Assembly (NCBI GenBank): GCA_003220265.1
Contig: QHRW01000113.1
Coordinates: 51,638 to 115,637 of the forward strand
Direction of reading: 5' to 3'
DNA from: Candidatus Rokuibacteriota bacterium
GTDB taxonomy: Bacteria; Methylomirabilota; Methylomirabilia; Rokubacteriales; CSP1-6
Length of the DNA stretch: 64,000 nt
The notes under the pieces are model-generated. The model made no database searches and had not been told where the DNA came from. It saw nothing but the letters and a program-made list of their open reading frames with translations. The position numbers and the translations under genes are program-made. Positions 42,837 through 49,523 of this stretch are shown here, piece after piece; position 1 is the stretch's first letter; each line of letters starts with the position of its first letter.

Positions 42837-43799
42837 ATGAAGAGACTGTTTGCAACCCTCATGAGCGTGGCCGTGCTGGCTGCCTTCACGCCGGTGAGCG
42901 AGGCCCAGACCTCGTGCCCGGCCGAAGTCTCCAAGGCCAAGGAGATGCTCGCCAAGCGAGGCGCCGTGGCCAGGGGCCAGGACACTCAGGCGCCGCGGTC
43001 GCTCGCCGGTGCGCGCGCGACGGATAGCTCGCAGTCGCCTCGCACGAAGGTCGGGGAGGCCCCGCGTGGCCAGGATACCCAGGCCCCGCGCGGTCAGGAT
43101 GCGCAGGCCCCGCGCGGTCAGGATGCGCAGGCTCCGCGTGGTCAGGATTCTCAGGCTCCGCGCTCGCTCGCGGGCGCGCGTGGCGCCGACCAGGCTCCGC
43201 GCGGCCAGGATGCCCAGGCTCCGCGCGGTCAGGACTCTCAGGCCCCGCGTGGTCAGGATGCTCAGGCGCCGCGTGGCCAGGACTCTCAGGCCCCGCGTGG
43301 TCAGGATTCTCAGGCCCCGCGCGGTCAGGATGCTCAGGCCCCGCGTAGCGGCAAGAGCATGGAGGCCCCGCGCGGTCAGGACACTCAGGCGCCGCGCGGT
43401 CAGGATGCTCAGGCGCCGCGTAGCGGCAAGAACACGGAAGCTCCGCGTGGCCAGGATGCTCAGGCCCCGCGTGGTCAGGACAGTCAGGCTCCGCGCGGCC
43501 AGGATGCTCAGGCCCCGCGCAGCGGCAAGAACACGGAAGCTCCGCGTGGCCAGGATGCCCAGGCCCCGCGCGGTCAGGATGCTCAGGCGCCGCGTGGTCA
43601 GGATGCTCAGGCCCCGCGTGGTCAGGATTCTCAGGCTCCTCGCGGTGGTGACAGTTCGGCGGCCCGGATCTCCGGTGGCAGCACGCCTTCTTCGAGCAAG
43701 GCGACGGCCCTCATCAAGGAGGCCGAGGCTGCGTGCAAGGCTGGTGACATGGGCACGGCGAAGGCGAAGGCCGAAGCCGCGATGGCCGAGCTGAAGTAA
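42837..43799 (+). CDS. Secreted octapeptide-repeat protein
   Basis: 320 residues. A signal peptide (1-23, cleaved after SEA) precedes a short helical part with one Cys (C27: SCPAEVSKAKEMLAKRG). Residues 75-266 are nearly all copies of an octapeptide APRGQDxQ (x is A, S or T), 19 perfect copies, broken by SLAGARGAD once and by SGKSME or SGKNTE three times. A helical tail with a second Cys (C300: LIKEAEAACKAGDMGTAKAK) ends the protein. The repeat is Pro-rich, charge-balanced (R and D) and surely disordered. The two end modules could be disulfide-linked or could bind a partner. No known family is recognised. It has a sigma-54-type promoter and a strong terminator. Confidence 0.88.
   Translation: MKRLFATLMSVAVLAAFTPVSEAQTSCPAEVSKAKEMLAKRGAVARGQDTQAPRSLAGARATDSSQSPRTKVGEAPRGQDTQAPRGQDAQAPRGQDAQAPRGQDSQAPRSLAGARGADQAPRGQDAQAPRGQDSQAPRGQDAQAPRGQDSQAPRGQDSQAPRGQDAQAPRSGKSMEAPRGQDTQAPRGQDAQAPRSGKNTEAPRGQDAQAPRGQDSQAPRGQDAQAPRSGKNTEAPRGQDAQAPRGQDAQAPRGQDAQAPRGQDSQAPRGGDSSAARISGGSTPSSSKATALIKEAEAACKAGDMGTAKAKAEAAMAELK
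43059..43634 (+). repeat. 24-bp coding tandem repeat (APRGQDxQ)
   Basis: About 24 units of a 24-base repeat, 19 of them encoding the exact octapeptide. Units differ mainly at third codon positions (CCG CGC/CGT GGC/GGT CAG GAT/GAC) and at the variable residue. The mixture suggests expansion and shuffling by slippage or recombination with selection on the peptide. Confidence 0.92.
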
Positions 43800-43826
43800 G
43801 TCCGTCCCGTTCGGTCGTAACCGAGA

Positions 43827-43855
43827 GGCTCCAGGGGCACCCCCCTGGAGCCTTT
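43827..43855 (+). terminator. Rho-independent terminator of the repeat gene
   Basis: Perfect 11-base stem GGCTCCAGGGG / CCCCTGGAGCC with a 4-base loop, followed by TTT. It begins 27 bases after the stop codon. Confidence 0.85.
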
Positions 43856-43868
43856 CGTGCTTCGGCGC

Positions 43869-43874
43869 TAGAAT
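43869..43874 (+). promoter_or_regulatory. -10 box of the protease-rhodanese gene
   Basis: TAGAAT followed by 7 bases and the ATG at 43882. This is the spacing expected for a leaderless mRNA. No good -35 is seen. Confidence 0.5.
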
Positions 43875-43881
43875 CCTCGCG

Positions 43882-45414
43882 ATGTGCCGCCCGCTCGTCA
43901 CCCTCCTTGCGATCCTCCTGGGCCTCGCGGCTCATGCGGGCGCGCAGGACCTGACGCTCCAGGAGATCATCCTCCGCGCCAAGCCCGCCGTCGCCGTCGT
44001 CGTCGCCGAGGTCGGAGGTCAGGTGACGCTCCGTTGCGGCGGAGTGGAAAAGACGGTGTCGCCGGTGCCCTACCGGGAGAGCGGCAGCGGCTTCTTTCTC
44101 AGCCCCCGCGGCTGGCTCGTCACCAACGGCCACGTCGTCGTCGTCGCGCAGGAGCCGCCGCGCCGCTGGATGACCGCCCACCTCGTCGAGAAAGCCTTCC
44201 GCGCCGAGTGCCTGCCGGGCCTCCTCACGCGCCGGGGCCTCGCGCCCGGCGAGCGGCCGGAGGTCGAGGACGGACTGGTGCGCGAGGCCGTCGCCGCCAC
44301 GCCCGCGGACCGCGTGACGCTGGAGCCGACGGTGTCGGTGATCCTGCAGAACGGCGCGCGCCTGGCCGCCAGGATCGCCAAGTACAGCGCGCCGGCCCGG
44401 GGCGAGGGAATGTCCGGCCGCGATCTGGCCCTGCTGCGCGTCGAAGCCTCCGACATGCCGACGCTGGCCCTCGGCGATTCCGGAGCCGTCAAGATCGGCG
44501 ACAAGATCTCGGTCATCGGCTTCCCCACGGTCGTCATGACGCACGAGCTGCTGAGCGCCACCGCTAAGGCCCAGGCCTCCGTCACGCACGGCTCCGTGTC
44601 GAGCTTCAAGCAGGACCGCGCCAACCAGCCCGTCATCCAGACCGACGCGGCCGCCGAGGCCGGCACCAGCGGCGGCCCCGCGTTGAACGCCGACGGCGCC
44701 GTGGTGGGCGTGATGACGTTCGTTACGCAGGGCGACGGCGGCGCCGTGCAGGGCTTCAACTTCGTCATCCCCTCGGCGGCGGTCCGCGACTTCCTCTCGG
44801 GCACCACGGTCGCGCTGGACGAGACCAGCCGCTTCAACGCGGCCTGGCACGCCGGGCTCGCCGACTTCTTCTCCGGCAGTTACTCGCGCGCCGCCAGGCC
44901 GCTGGCGGAAGCCAATCGCTTGCTGCCGGAGGTGCCCGACGTGCTTCGGATCACCGCGGAGGCGATGGCGCGCGCGAAGACGCAGCCGCTGCTGCCGTGG
45001 GGACAGGTGGGCGGCGCGCTCGTGCTGGCGGGATTCGCCGGCTACGGCGTACTGCTGTGGCGTCGCCGACAGCGCAACCTGTTCCGCATCAGCCCGTCGG
45101 AGGTGGCGCGGCTGCTCGAGGGCACCGAGCCGCCGGCGATCCTGGACGTGCGCGAGACGACGGCGTACGAGCGCAGCCCCGTGCGGATCCCCCGCTCACT
45201 GCGCGTGACGCTCGGCGATCTCGACGACGGCGGCAAGCGCCCCGCCGTGGATCAGAAGCGACTCGTCGTCGCCTATTGCACCTGACCCGACGAATTGACC
45301 AGCGCCCGTGTGGCGCACCATCTGAAAGACCTGGGGTACAAGCAGGTCCGCATCCTCAAGGGCGGTCTCGCCTCGTGGGTCAACGCCGGCCTGCCGCTGG
45401 AGTCGAAGGCCTAG
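43882..45414 (+). CDS. Membrane serine protease-rhodanese fusion, candidate selenoprotein (TGA = Sec468)
   Basis: With TGA at 45283-45285 read through, the frame encodes 510 residues and ends at TAG 45412-45414. A signal peptide (1-21) precedes a trypsin-like/HtrA-type domain with His84 (TNGHVV), Asp181 (GRDLALL) and Ser263 (AGTSGGPAL). One membrane helix lies at about 375-393, then a rhodanese domain starts at FRISPSEVARLLEGTEPPAI. The active-site loop reads VVAYCT-TGA-PDELTSARVA. Many rhodaneses have YCxCPxE here, so TGA falls where the second Cys would be. The 42 codons after TGA (HHLKDLGYKQVRILKGGLAS and on) are clear rhodanese sequence. A stop at 45285 would remove the rest of the domain. 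Sequencing error or pseudogene decay are the alternatives. Confidence 0.8.
45283..45316 (+). promoter_or_regulatory. Candidate bacterial SECIS element
   Basis: After the TGA (45283-45285) a perfect stem GCGCC (45302-45306) / GGCGC (45312-45316) closes a 5-base loop CGTGT. The loop starts 21 bases after the TGA, within the 16-37 range of known bacterial SECIS elements, and has G among its first two bases as SelB binding requires. The stem is short (5 bp) and I see no lower stem. Confidence 0.55.
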
Positions 45415-45417
45415 CGA

Positions 45418-45759
45418 CTAGGCGTCACTGCGCGGTCGCCGCCCCGCGGTGAAGTGGAAGTGGACGTGATAGACCGCCTGCCCGCCCTCGGGGCCGGTGT
45501 TGACGCCCAGGCGGAAGCCCTTCTCGGCGTAACCCGTCGTCTCCGCGAGCCGGCGGGCAGCCAGCACGCAGCGGCCGAGCGTGTTCGCGTCGTCGTCGCG
45601 CGCGTCCATCAGCGAGGCGATGTGGCGCTTGGGCACGATGAGCAGGTGCACGGGAGCCTTCGGATAGATGTCCTTGAACGCCAGCACGGCGTCGTCCTCG
45701 TAGACGATGTCCGCCGGGCTCTGGCGCGCGACGATGCGGCAGAAGAGGCAATCGGTCAC
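45418..45759 (-). CDS. HIT-family nucleotide hydrolase
   Basis: 113 residues from a GTG at 45759, preceded by a GGAGG site. The N-terminus TDCLFCRIVARQSPADIVYE and the C-terminal histidine triad in VYHVHFHFTAGRRP identify the HIT family (Hint-like). It hydrolyses adenosine phosphoramidates or similar compounds. It converges with the protease-rhodanese gene and is divergent from the next small gene. Confidence 0.93.
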   Translation of the reverse strand: MTDCLFCRIVARQSPADIVYEDDAVLAFKDIYPKAPVHLLIVPKRHIASLMDARDDDANTLGRCVLAARRLAETTGYAEKGFRLGVNTGPEGGQAVYHVHFHFTAGRRPRSDA

Positions 45760-45828
45760 CGCAGGCCTCCGAGAGGCCTGTATAATACGGCGTTCGTCGA
45801 GACGCCCGACGGAGGAAGAAGAATCGCG
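45760..45828. promoter_or_regulatory. Divergent promoter region with TATAAT
   Basis: TATAAT at 45781-45786 on the plus strand is also TATTAT on the minus strand, so one box could serve the HIT gene leftward and the small zinc gene rightward. Just before it an inverted repeat GGCCT-CCGAG-AGGCC (45763-45777) could be an operator. GGAGGAAGAAG before 45829 is the ribosome binding site. Confidence 0.5.
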
Positions 45829-45945
45829 ATGGGCACCTGTCCCAAGTGCAAGCAGCGCATCCGCAAGAACGGCAACCACGTGAAGCTCGGCACCGTCTGG
45901 TATCACAAGATGTGCCCCGCCAAGGGGGCGACCAGCACCACTTAG
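45829..45945 (+). CDS. 38-residue zinc-ribbon-like miniprotein
   Basis: MGTCPKCKQRIRKNGNHVKL followed by GTVWYHKMCPAKGATSTT. CPKC (4-7) and HKMC (26-29) form a four-ligand CxxC...HxxC metal site in a very small protein. It has a good ribosome binding site and an upstream TATAAT. Function unknown. It may be co-transcribed with the 70-residue gene 10 bases downstream. Confidence 0.7.
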   Translation: MGTCPKCKQRIRKNGNHVKLGTVWYHKMCPAKGATSTT

Positions 45946-45955
45946 AGGGACCGCC

Positions 45956-46168
45956 ATGCCGCCACGACTCTGCATCGTCTCCGTGTACCGCCCTGACGTG
46001 TTCCAAGAGGCCGTCAACGCGCTCAGCCTCGGCCAGAACATCGAGGTCATCGTGGACCGGCGCATCGGCGACCGCCCTGTCCCGGGCCGAGATGAGTCAG
46101 CCAGCGAGCGGCGGCGCTACGACATCGAGGAAGAGCTGCGGATGGTCGGGTACGCGTTCGTCGACTGA
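45956..46168 (+). CDS. Conserved-looking 70-residue protein of unknown function
   Basis: 70 residues from the ATG at 45956 with AGAGGGA upstream. It starts MPPRLCIVSVYRPDVFQEAV, a beta-alpha pattern. The middle IEVIVDRRIGDRPVPGRDES and the end ERRRYDIEEELRMVGYAFVD are strongly charged. I do not recognise the family. It has no membrane helix or signal peptide. Confidence 0.65.
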   Translation: MPPRLCIVSVYRPDVFQEAVNALSLGQNIEVIVDRRIGDRPVPGRDESASERRRYDIEEELRMVGYAFVD

Positions 46169-46169
46169 C

Positions 46170-46249
46170 GGCCTGGCGATCGGCGCAGCCAATTAAACCG
46201 GCAGGCCACTGACAATTCGTGTCACCTGACTGCCGATCGGCGTCAGGCC
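46170..46249. repeat. Imperfect inverted repeat upstream of the pilin
   Basis: GGCCTGGCGATCGGCGCAG (46170-46188) is the near reverse complement of CTGCCGATCGGCGTCAGGCC (46230-46249), with a 41-base loop. It lies between the 70-residue gene and the pilin promoter and could be a terminator or an activator site. Confidence 0.5.
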
Positions 46250-46311
46250 CTTCGTACTCTCGGGACTCCCCAACCAATCGAAAGATCGATCATTGTGGCG
46301 GATCGAGAGGT

Positions 46312-46327
46312 CTGGCATTCCCTCTGC
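46312..46327 (+). promoter_or_regulatory. Sigma-54-type promoter of the pilin gene
   Basis: TGGCATTCCCTCTGCA: GG and GC are exactly 10 bases apart. Pilin genes are classic sigma-54 targets (PilS-PilR). The start codon lies 56 bases downstream with GGAGGG before it. Confidence 0.65.
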
Positions 46328-46382
46328 AGAATCACCGGTCCAGAGGCAAGCGGTTCGAACATTCGCCCTGGAGGGACCTGTG

Positions 46383-46814
46383 ATGATGCACTTCTTCTCT
46401 CGCCGTGGTCAGCGAGGCTTCACGCTGATCGAGCTTCTGATCGTCGTGGCGATCATCGGCATTCTCGCCGCGATCGCCGTGCCGCTCTACGCCAACGTTC
46501 AGGCGCGGGCGCGTATCGCGAAGGCCCAGGCCGACACGCGGGCCATCGCCTCGGCCGTCAGCATCTTCGCCGCGCACTGCGGCGCCCTGCCGCAGGCCAA
46601 CAAGCCGCTGTCGCCCGCGCTGCTCGTGCAGCAGACGAACGCGCAGAACCAGGTGGGTGGTCCGTTCCTGAACGCGATGCCGACGCTGCCGGCCGGCTGG
46701 ACGGGCAACGGCACGTCCTACCGCTACGACGCGGGCGCGACGGGCACGTTCCAGCTCTGCGCTTCCGGTGACTCGACGGCCGCCAACTCGAACGGCGGCG
46801 CGACCTGCCCCTGA
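46383..46814 (+). CDS. Type IV pilin-like protein (prepilin)
   Basis: 143 residues. A short basic leader (SRRGQRG) is cut before Phe13 at the prepilin motif G/FTLIELLIVVAIIGILAA, with Glu at mature position 5. The N-terminal helix continues to about residue 60. The globular part contains three Cys (AHCGALP, QLCASGD, ATCP), enough for one disulfide loop. ATG at 46383 or 46386; the first is closer to the GGAGGG site. It could be the major pilin or a pseudopilin. No assembly genes are in the window. Confidence 0.93.
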   Translation: MMHFFSRRGQRGFTLIELLIVVAIIGILAAIAVPLYANVQARARIAKAQADTRAIASAVSIFAAHCGALPQANKPLSPALLVQQTNAQNQVGGPFLNAMPTLPAGWTGNGTSYRYDAGATGTFQLCASGDSTAANSNGGATCP

Positions 46815-46843
46815 GCACCTCTTCAGTCTGACCGCTACGCTCT

Positions 46844-46876
46844 CGGCGGCCGGCCTCCCGGCCGCCGGTTTCATTT
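46844..46876 (+). terminator. Rho-independent terminator of the pilin gene
   Basis: Perfect stem CGGCGGCCGG / CCGGCCGCCG with a CCTC loop, followed by GTTTCATTT. It starts 30 bases after the stop. Confidence 0.8.
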
Positions 46877-46978
46877 CAGCGGCCGATCGCGCGCACCTTC
46901 AGGAAGGAGCCCACTCGGTTCTGCCGCGCTTGCGGCCGCCACCGCCGCGCGGTACGCTTCGAGGACCGAACACGACTC

Positions 46979-47656
46979 ATGGCAGACTTCCCGCGTTGCG
47001 CATCATGCCGCGTAAGCATCGAGCCCGGCCAGAATGTTGTGTTTCGGCCTGACGGGCGCGTTCAGCACGACGTCTGCGCCGAAGTCATCTGCCCAGCGTG
47101 CGCGCGGCCGATCAAGCCGCACGAGCCGATCCGGCGCGACGGTGATGGGCTCGTGCATAGCAACTGCTGGCTGAGGCTGCAGCGGGGCCCAGGAAAGCCC
47201 GCCGTGAAGATCGCACCCGCCCCACCTGACGGGATCGTGCTCCTGATCCGCTCCAAGCTCGCCGCCGGGACTCTTCCGAGAGTCGATGCAGCCAAGCTCT
47301 GGGCTGGTCCCGGCCGGGGCGATGCGTGCGCCGGCTGCGACCAACCGATCACGCGCGCGGAGATCGAACATGAGGTCGACGTGCCAGCTCGCGGCGCGTT
47401 GCGCTTCCACCGGAACTGTCTCGGCATCTGGCAGGCTCAGGTTGCGCGCGACGGGCATGAGATCCGCGGCGGCAGCGCCGCCTCGCCCTGGACCTTGCTC
47501 TTCGATCTCGAGATCGCGCGCCGAGCAGCGAGTGATCGCGCCGCGCACCGCGAGCTACTCGCCGCGAGCGCTGAGTCGTGCGCGATGGCGGCCGAGGGCC
47601 GCGCACGCAGCGGGAGAGTACGAGCGAGAACGCGGGAGCTGCTGCGAGCCGGATAA
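46979..47656 (+). CDS. Protein with three C2HC zinc modules, unknown function
   Basis: 225 residues. Three CxxC...HxxC units are visible: C7/C10/H30/C33, C38/C41/H60/C63 and C117/C120/H144/C147. Each has a PI or SI step and a Glu before a short strand, like tandem LIM-type or zinc-ribbon folds. The last 60 residues are Ala/Arg/Glu-rich and helical. No enzyme motif is seen. A role in protein or nucleic acid binding is likely but not shown. Confidence 0.72.
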   Translation: MADFPRCASCRVSIEPGQNVVFRPDGRVQHDVCAEVICPACARPIKPHEPIRRDGDGLVHSNCWLRLQRGPGKPAVKIAPAPPDGIVLLIRSKLAAGTLPRVDAAKLWAGPGRGDACAGCDQPITRAEIEHEVDVPARGALRFHRNCLGIWQAQVARDGHEIRGGSAASPWTLLFDLEIARRAASDRAAHRELLAASAESCAMAAEGRARSGRVRARTRELLRAG

Positions 47657-47725
47657 CCAGCGACTCGCCCAGTTGACGGAACCGCCGTTCTCGGCAACCC
47701 CCCCGCCGTCGCTCACCGGAAGTCG

Positions 47726-47869
47726 ATGAAGGAGTTCAAGAAGGCAGTGTCGGGGGAGCTCGCGGCCGGGCCCGCGCTGCGGGGCCGCGGCCCCCTCGAC
47801 GGTCACGAAATCCTCGACAAGCTAACGCAGCTCTCCTGGCTCAGCCTCGTTCGCGCCGACTATCCGTGA
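47726..47869 (+). CDS. Possible 47-residue small protein
   Basis: An ATG at 47726 opens a 47-codon frame starting MKEFKKAVSGELAAG and ending in LTQLSWLSLVRADYP. The peptide is plausible and amphipathic but matches nothing I know. It overlaps the end of the convergent DUF1344-like gene by 10 bases. No strong ribosome binding site. Confidence 0.35.
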   Translation: MKEFKKAVSGELAAGPALRGRGPLDGHEILDKLTQLSWLSLVRADYP

Positions 47870-48201
47870 AAGTGCGGACCGGGTTCGCTGATCGGGCTGG
47901 CGCCGGTGATGCTGTCGGCGTCCGCCGGCCCGATGCTGTTGATGACCGATCGACTCCCGTCGTTCGTGAAGTCCACCTTCACGAGGTCGCCCTCCTTGAG
48001 ATTGCCGAGCATCCGTGGGTCCGTGGCCCGAAACTCGGCGCCGTCGGTCAGGACGACCAGGTTCTGGGCGCGGTTTATGTAGCGGATCGCACCGATCTCT
48101 TGCCCGCCGTAGCCGCCACCGGGCCCGTCGGCCCTCGCGACCCCGGCGACGAGCGCCAGTCCCAGCGCGATTGTGAGCGTCAGTGTCCTGGGCGTGTCCA
48201 T
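47860..48201 (-). CDS. Exported DUF1344-like small protein
   Basis: 113 residues from an ATG at 48201, chosen because GGAGG lies 8 bases upstream. A signal peptide (MDTPRTLTLTIALGLALVAG, cut near VARADG) precedes IGAIRYINRAQNLVVLTDGA and LKEGDLVKVDFTNDGSRSVI, a small beta domain like DUF1344. It is probably periplasmic. Function unknown. Confidence 0.75.
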   Translation of the reverse strand: MDTPRTLTLTIALGLALVAGVARADGPGGGYGGQEIGAIRYINRAQNLVVLTDGAEFRATDPRMLGNLKEGDLVKVDFTNDGSRSVINSIGPADADSITGASPISEPGPHFHG

Positions 48202-48588
48202 GAGCGCGTCCTCCATTCGAAAGCCGACCTCGCCGGGCAGCGCCCGGTTCGACGTACCGGCTCCATGGTTCCGGTGTACCGAACCGGCGTCGACGCCGCC
48301 GTTAAGAGTTCGACAAGAAGTGTGAACAAACCTTGCGAGGGCGTCAGCCGGGGAGGGACGGCGCGGTGAGCGCTGGCGCCAACGGCGCCGGTTTCGCTGC
48401 GGGCAGGCTGAGCTCGACGACGAGTCCGCCGTCCGGCGCGGAGCGACGCAGCTCTGTCGGCGTCAACTCGGCGGGTGACGGCGGCGGAACGCTCGAGTCC
48501 GACGACGCCGAGCGTCCCGCCGCGTCCCACTGCGTCCCACCGGCGGCTGATCGTGCGCTAAGTGCCGATCAGCGCGGTGGAGAATTGA
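48202..48588. other. 387-base region without a supported gene
   Basis: Upstream of the DUF1344-like gene. An imperfect inverted repeat, CCGGTTCG....ACCGG at 48244-48260 against 48271-48287 (13 of 17 positions pair), lies 43-86 bases before its start codon and could be an operator. From about 48365 to 48540 a GC-rich stretch is open in several frames but shows no convincing protein. Confidence 0.5.
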
Positions 48589-48664
48589 TGGTGGAGGGTA
48601 AGGGATTCGAACCCTCGACCTCGGCGTTGCGAACGCCGCGCTCTCCCAACTGAGCTAACCCCCC
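48589..48664 (-). tRNA. tRNA-Ala (anticodon CGC)
   Basis: Full cloverleaf on the minus strand: acceptor GGGGGGT/ACCCTCC, D arm GCTC-AGTTGGGA-GAGC, anticodon arm CGGCG-TTCGCAA-CGCCG with anticodon CGC, and T arm with TTCGAAT. CCA is encoded (48591-48589). It reads the GCG codon. Confidence 0.95.
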
Positions 48665-48682
48665 CGAACGCGAAGCGCTCGT

Positions 48683-48711
48683 ATTCTACATGGCCGGCGC
48701 GGTCACGCCAA
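48683..48711 (-). promoter_or_regulatory. tRNA-Ala promoter (TTGGCG-N17-TAGAAT)
   Basis: On the minus strand TTGGCG (48711-48706), a 17-base spacer and TAGAAT (48688-48683), 18 bases before the mature tRNA 5' end. It lies just before the end of the slipin gene. Confidence 0.65.
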
Positions 48712-48722
48712 CCGGCGACGGC

Positions 48723-49523
48723 TCACGAGGACTTGCCGCCGCCGGTGACGTGATTGAGCAGCGGGCCCAGCAAGTCCATCGGCAGCGGGAAGAACGTCGT
48801 CGTGTTCCGCTCCGAGGCGATCTCCCGCATGGTCTGCAGATACCGGAGCTGCACGGCGACCGGAAAGCGCATCAGCACCTCGGCGGCCTCGCCCAGCTTG
48901 GCGGCGGCCTGGAACTCGCCCTCGGCGTTGATGACCTTGGCCCGGCGCTCGCGCTCGGCCTCGGCCTGCTTGGACATGGCGCGCTGCATGTCCTGGGGCA
49001 GGTCGATCTGCTTGACCTCCACCGTGGAGACCTTCACGCCCCACGGCTCGGTGTGCTGGTCGATGATCCGCTGCAGCTGCTCGTTCACCTTGTCCCGCGC
49101 GGCCAGCAGGTCGTCGAGCTCCATCTGGCCCAGCACGCTGCGCAGCGTGGTCTGGGCGAGCTGCGAGGTGGCGTAGATGTAGTCCTCGACGGAGAGGAAG
49201 GCCTGGTCGGGATTGATCACGCGGAAGAAGATGACCGCGTTCACCTTGATCGAGACGTTGTCGCGCGTGATGACGTCCTGCGGCGGCACGTCCATGGCCA
49301 GCGTGCGCAGGCTGATGCGCTGGCGGATCTTGTCGATGAACGGCACCAGCACGACGAGGCCGGGGCCGTTGCCCTCCCCGCCCGGATTCAGCAGGGCCTT
49401 CGTGCGCCGGCCGAGGCGGAAGATGATCACGCGCTCGTACTCCGGCACGATCTTGATGAACGACGCGAACAGGAACAGGACCGCGAGCACGACGACCAGC
49501 GGCACCAGCCAGTCGGTGGCCAT
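48723..49523 (-). CDS. Slipin/stomatin-like SPFH-domain membrane protein
   Basis: 266 residues from the ATG at 49523. One N-terminal membrane helix ([17 protein letters not shown]) precedes the SPFH domain, [40 protein letters not shown] and [20 protein letters not shown] helical tail with [20 protein letters not shown] ends the fold. Slipins usually pair with NfeD, as here (ATGA overlap), and organise membrane microdomains or assist membrane proteases. Confidence 0.94.
   Translation of the reverse strand: MATDWLVPLVVVLAVLFLFASFIKIVPEYERVIIFRLGRRTKALLNPGGEGNGPGLVVLVPFIDKIRQRISLRTLAMDVPPQDVITRDNVSIKVNAVIFFRVINPDQAFLSVEDYIYATSQLAQTTLRSVLGQMELDDLLAARDKVNEQLQRIIDQHTEPWGVKVSTVEVKQIDLPQDMQRAMSKQAEAERERRAKVINAEGEFQAAAKLGEAAEVLMRFPVAVQLRYLQTMREIASERNTTTFFPLPMDLLGPLLNHVTGGGKSS

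Noticed and set aside
43059..43634. CRISPR-like array at the 24-base repeat
   Set aside because: Units are contiguous, vary at third codon positions and lie inside an intact reading frame with signal peptide and caps. There are no spacers.
42780..43901. Long minus-strand open frame opposite the octapeptide-repeat gene
   Set aside because: It is the antisense shadow of a tandem repeat: a 24-base period keeps all frames open or closed together. It has no signal, start context or known domain.
45283..45285. TGA as a simple stop giving a shortened protease with a partial rhodanese domain
   Set aside because: The 42 codons that follow in the same frame match the rest of a rhodanese domain and end at a normal TAG, so readthrough is the better explanation. 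Kept as the main alternative.
48365..48540. Possible remnant of a histidine kinase C-terminus on the minus strand
   Set aside because: One frame has SAPDGGLVVELSLPA, loosely like a kinase tail, but no G1, F or N boxes precede it and the frame soon closes. Too weak to call a pseudogene.
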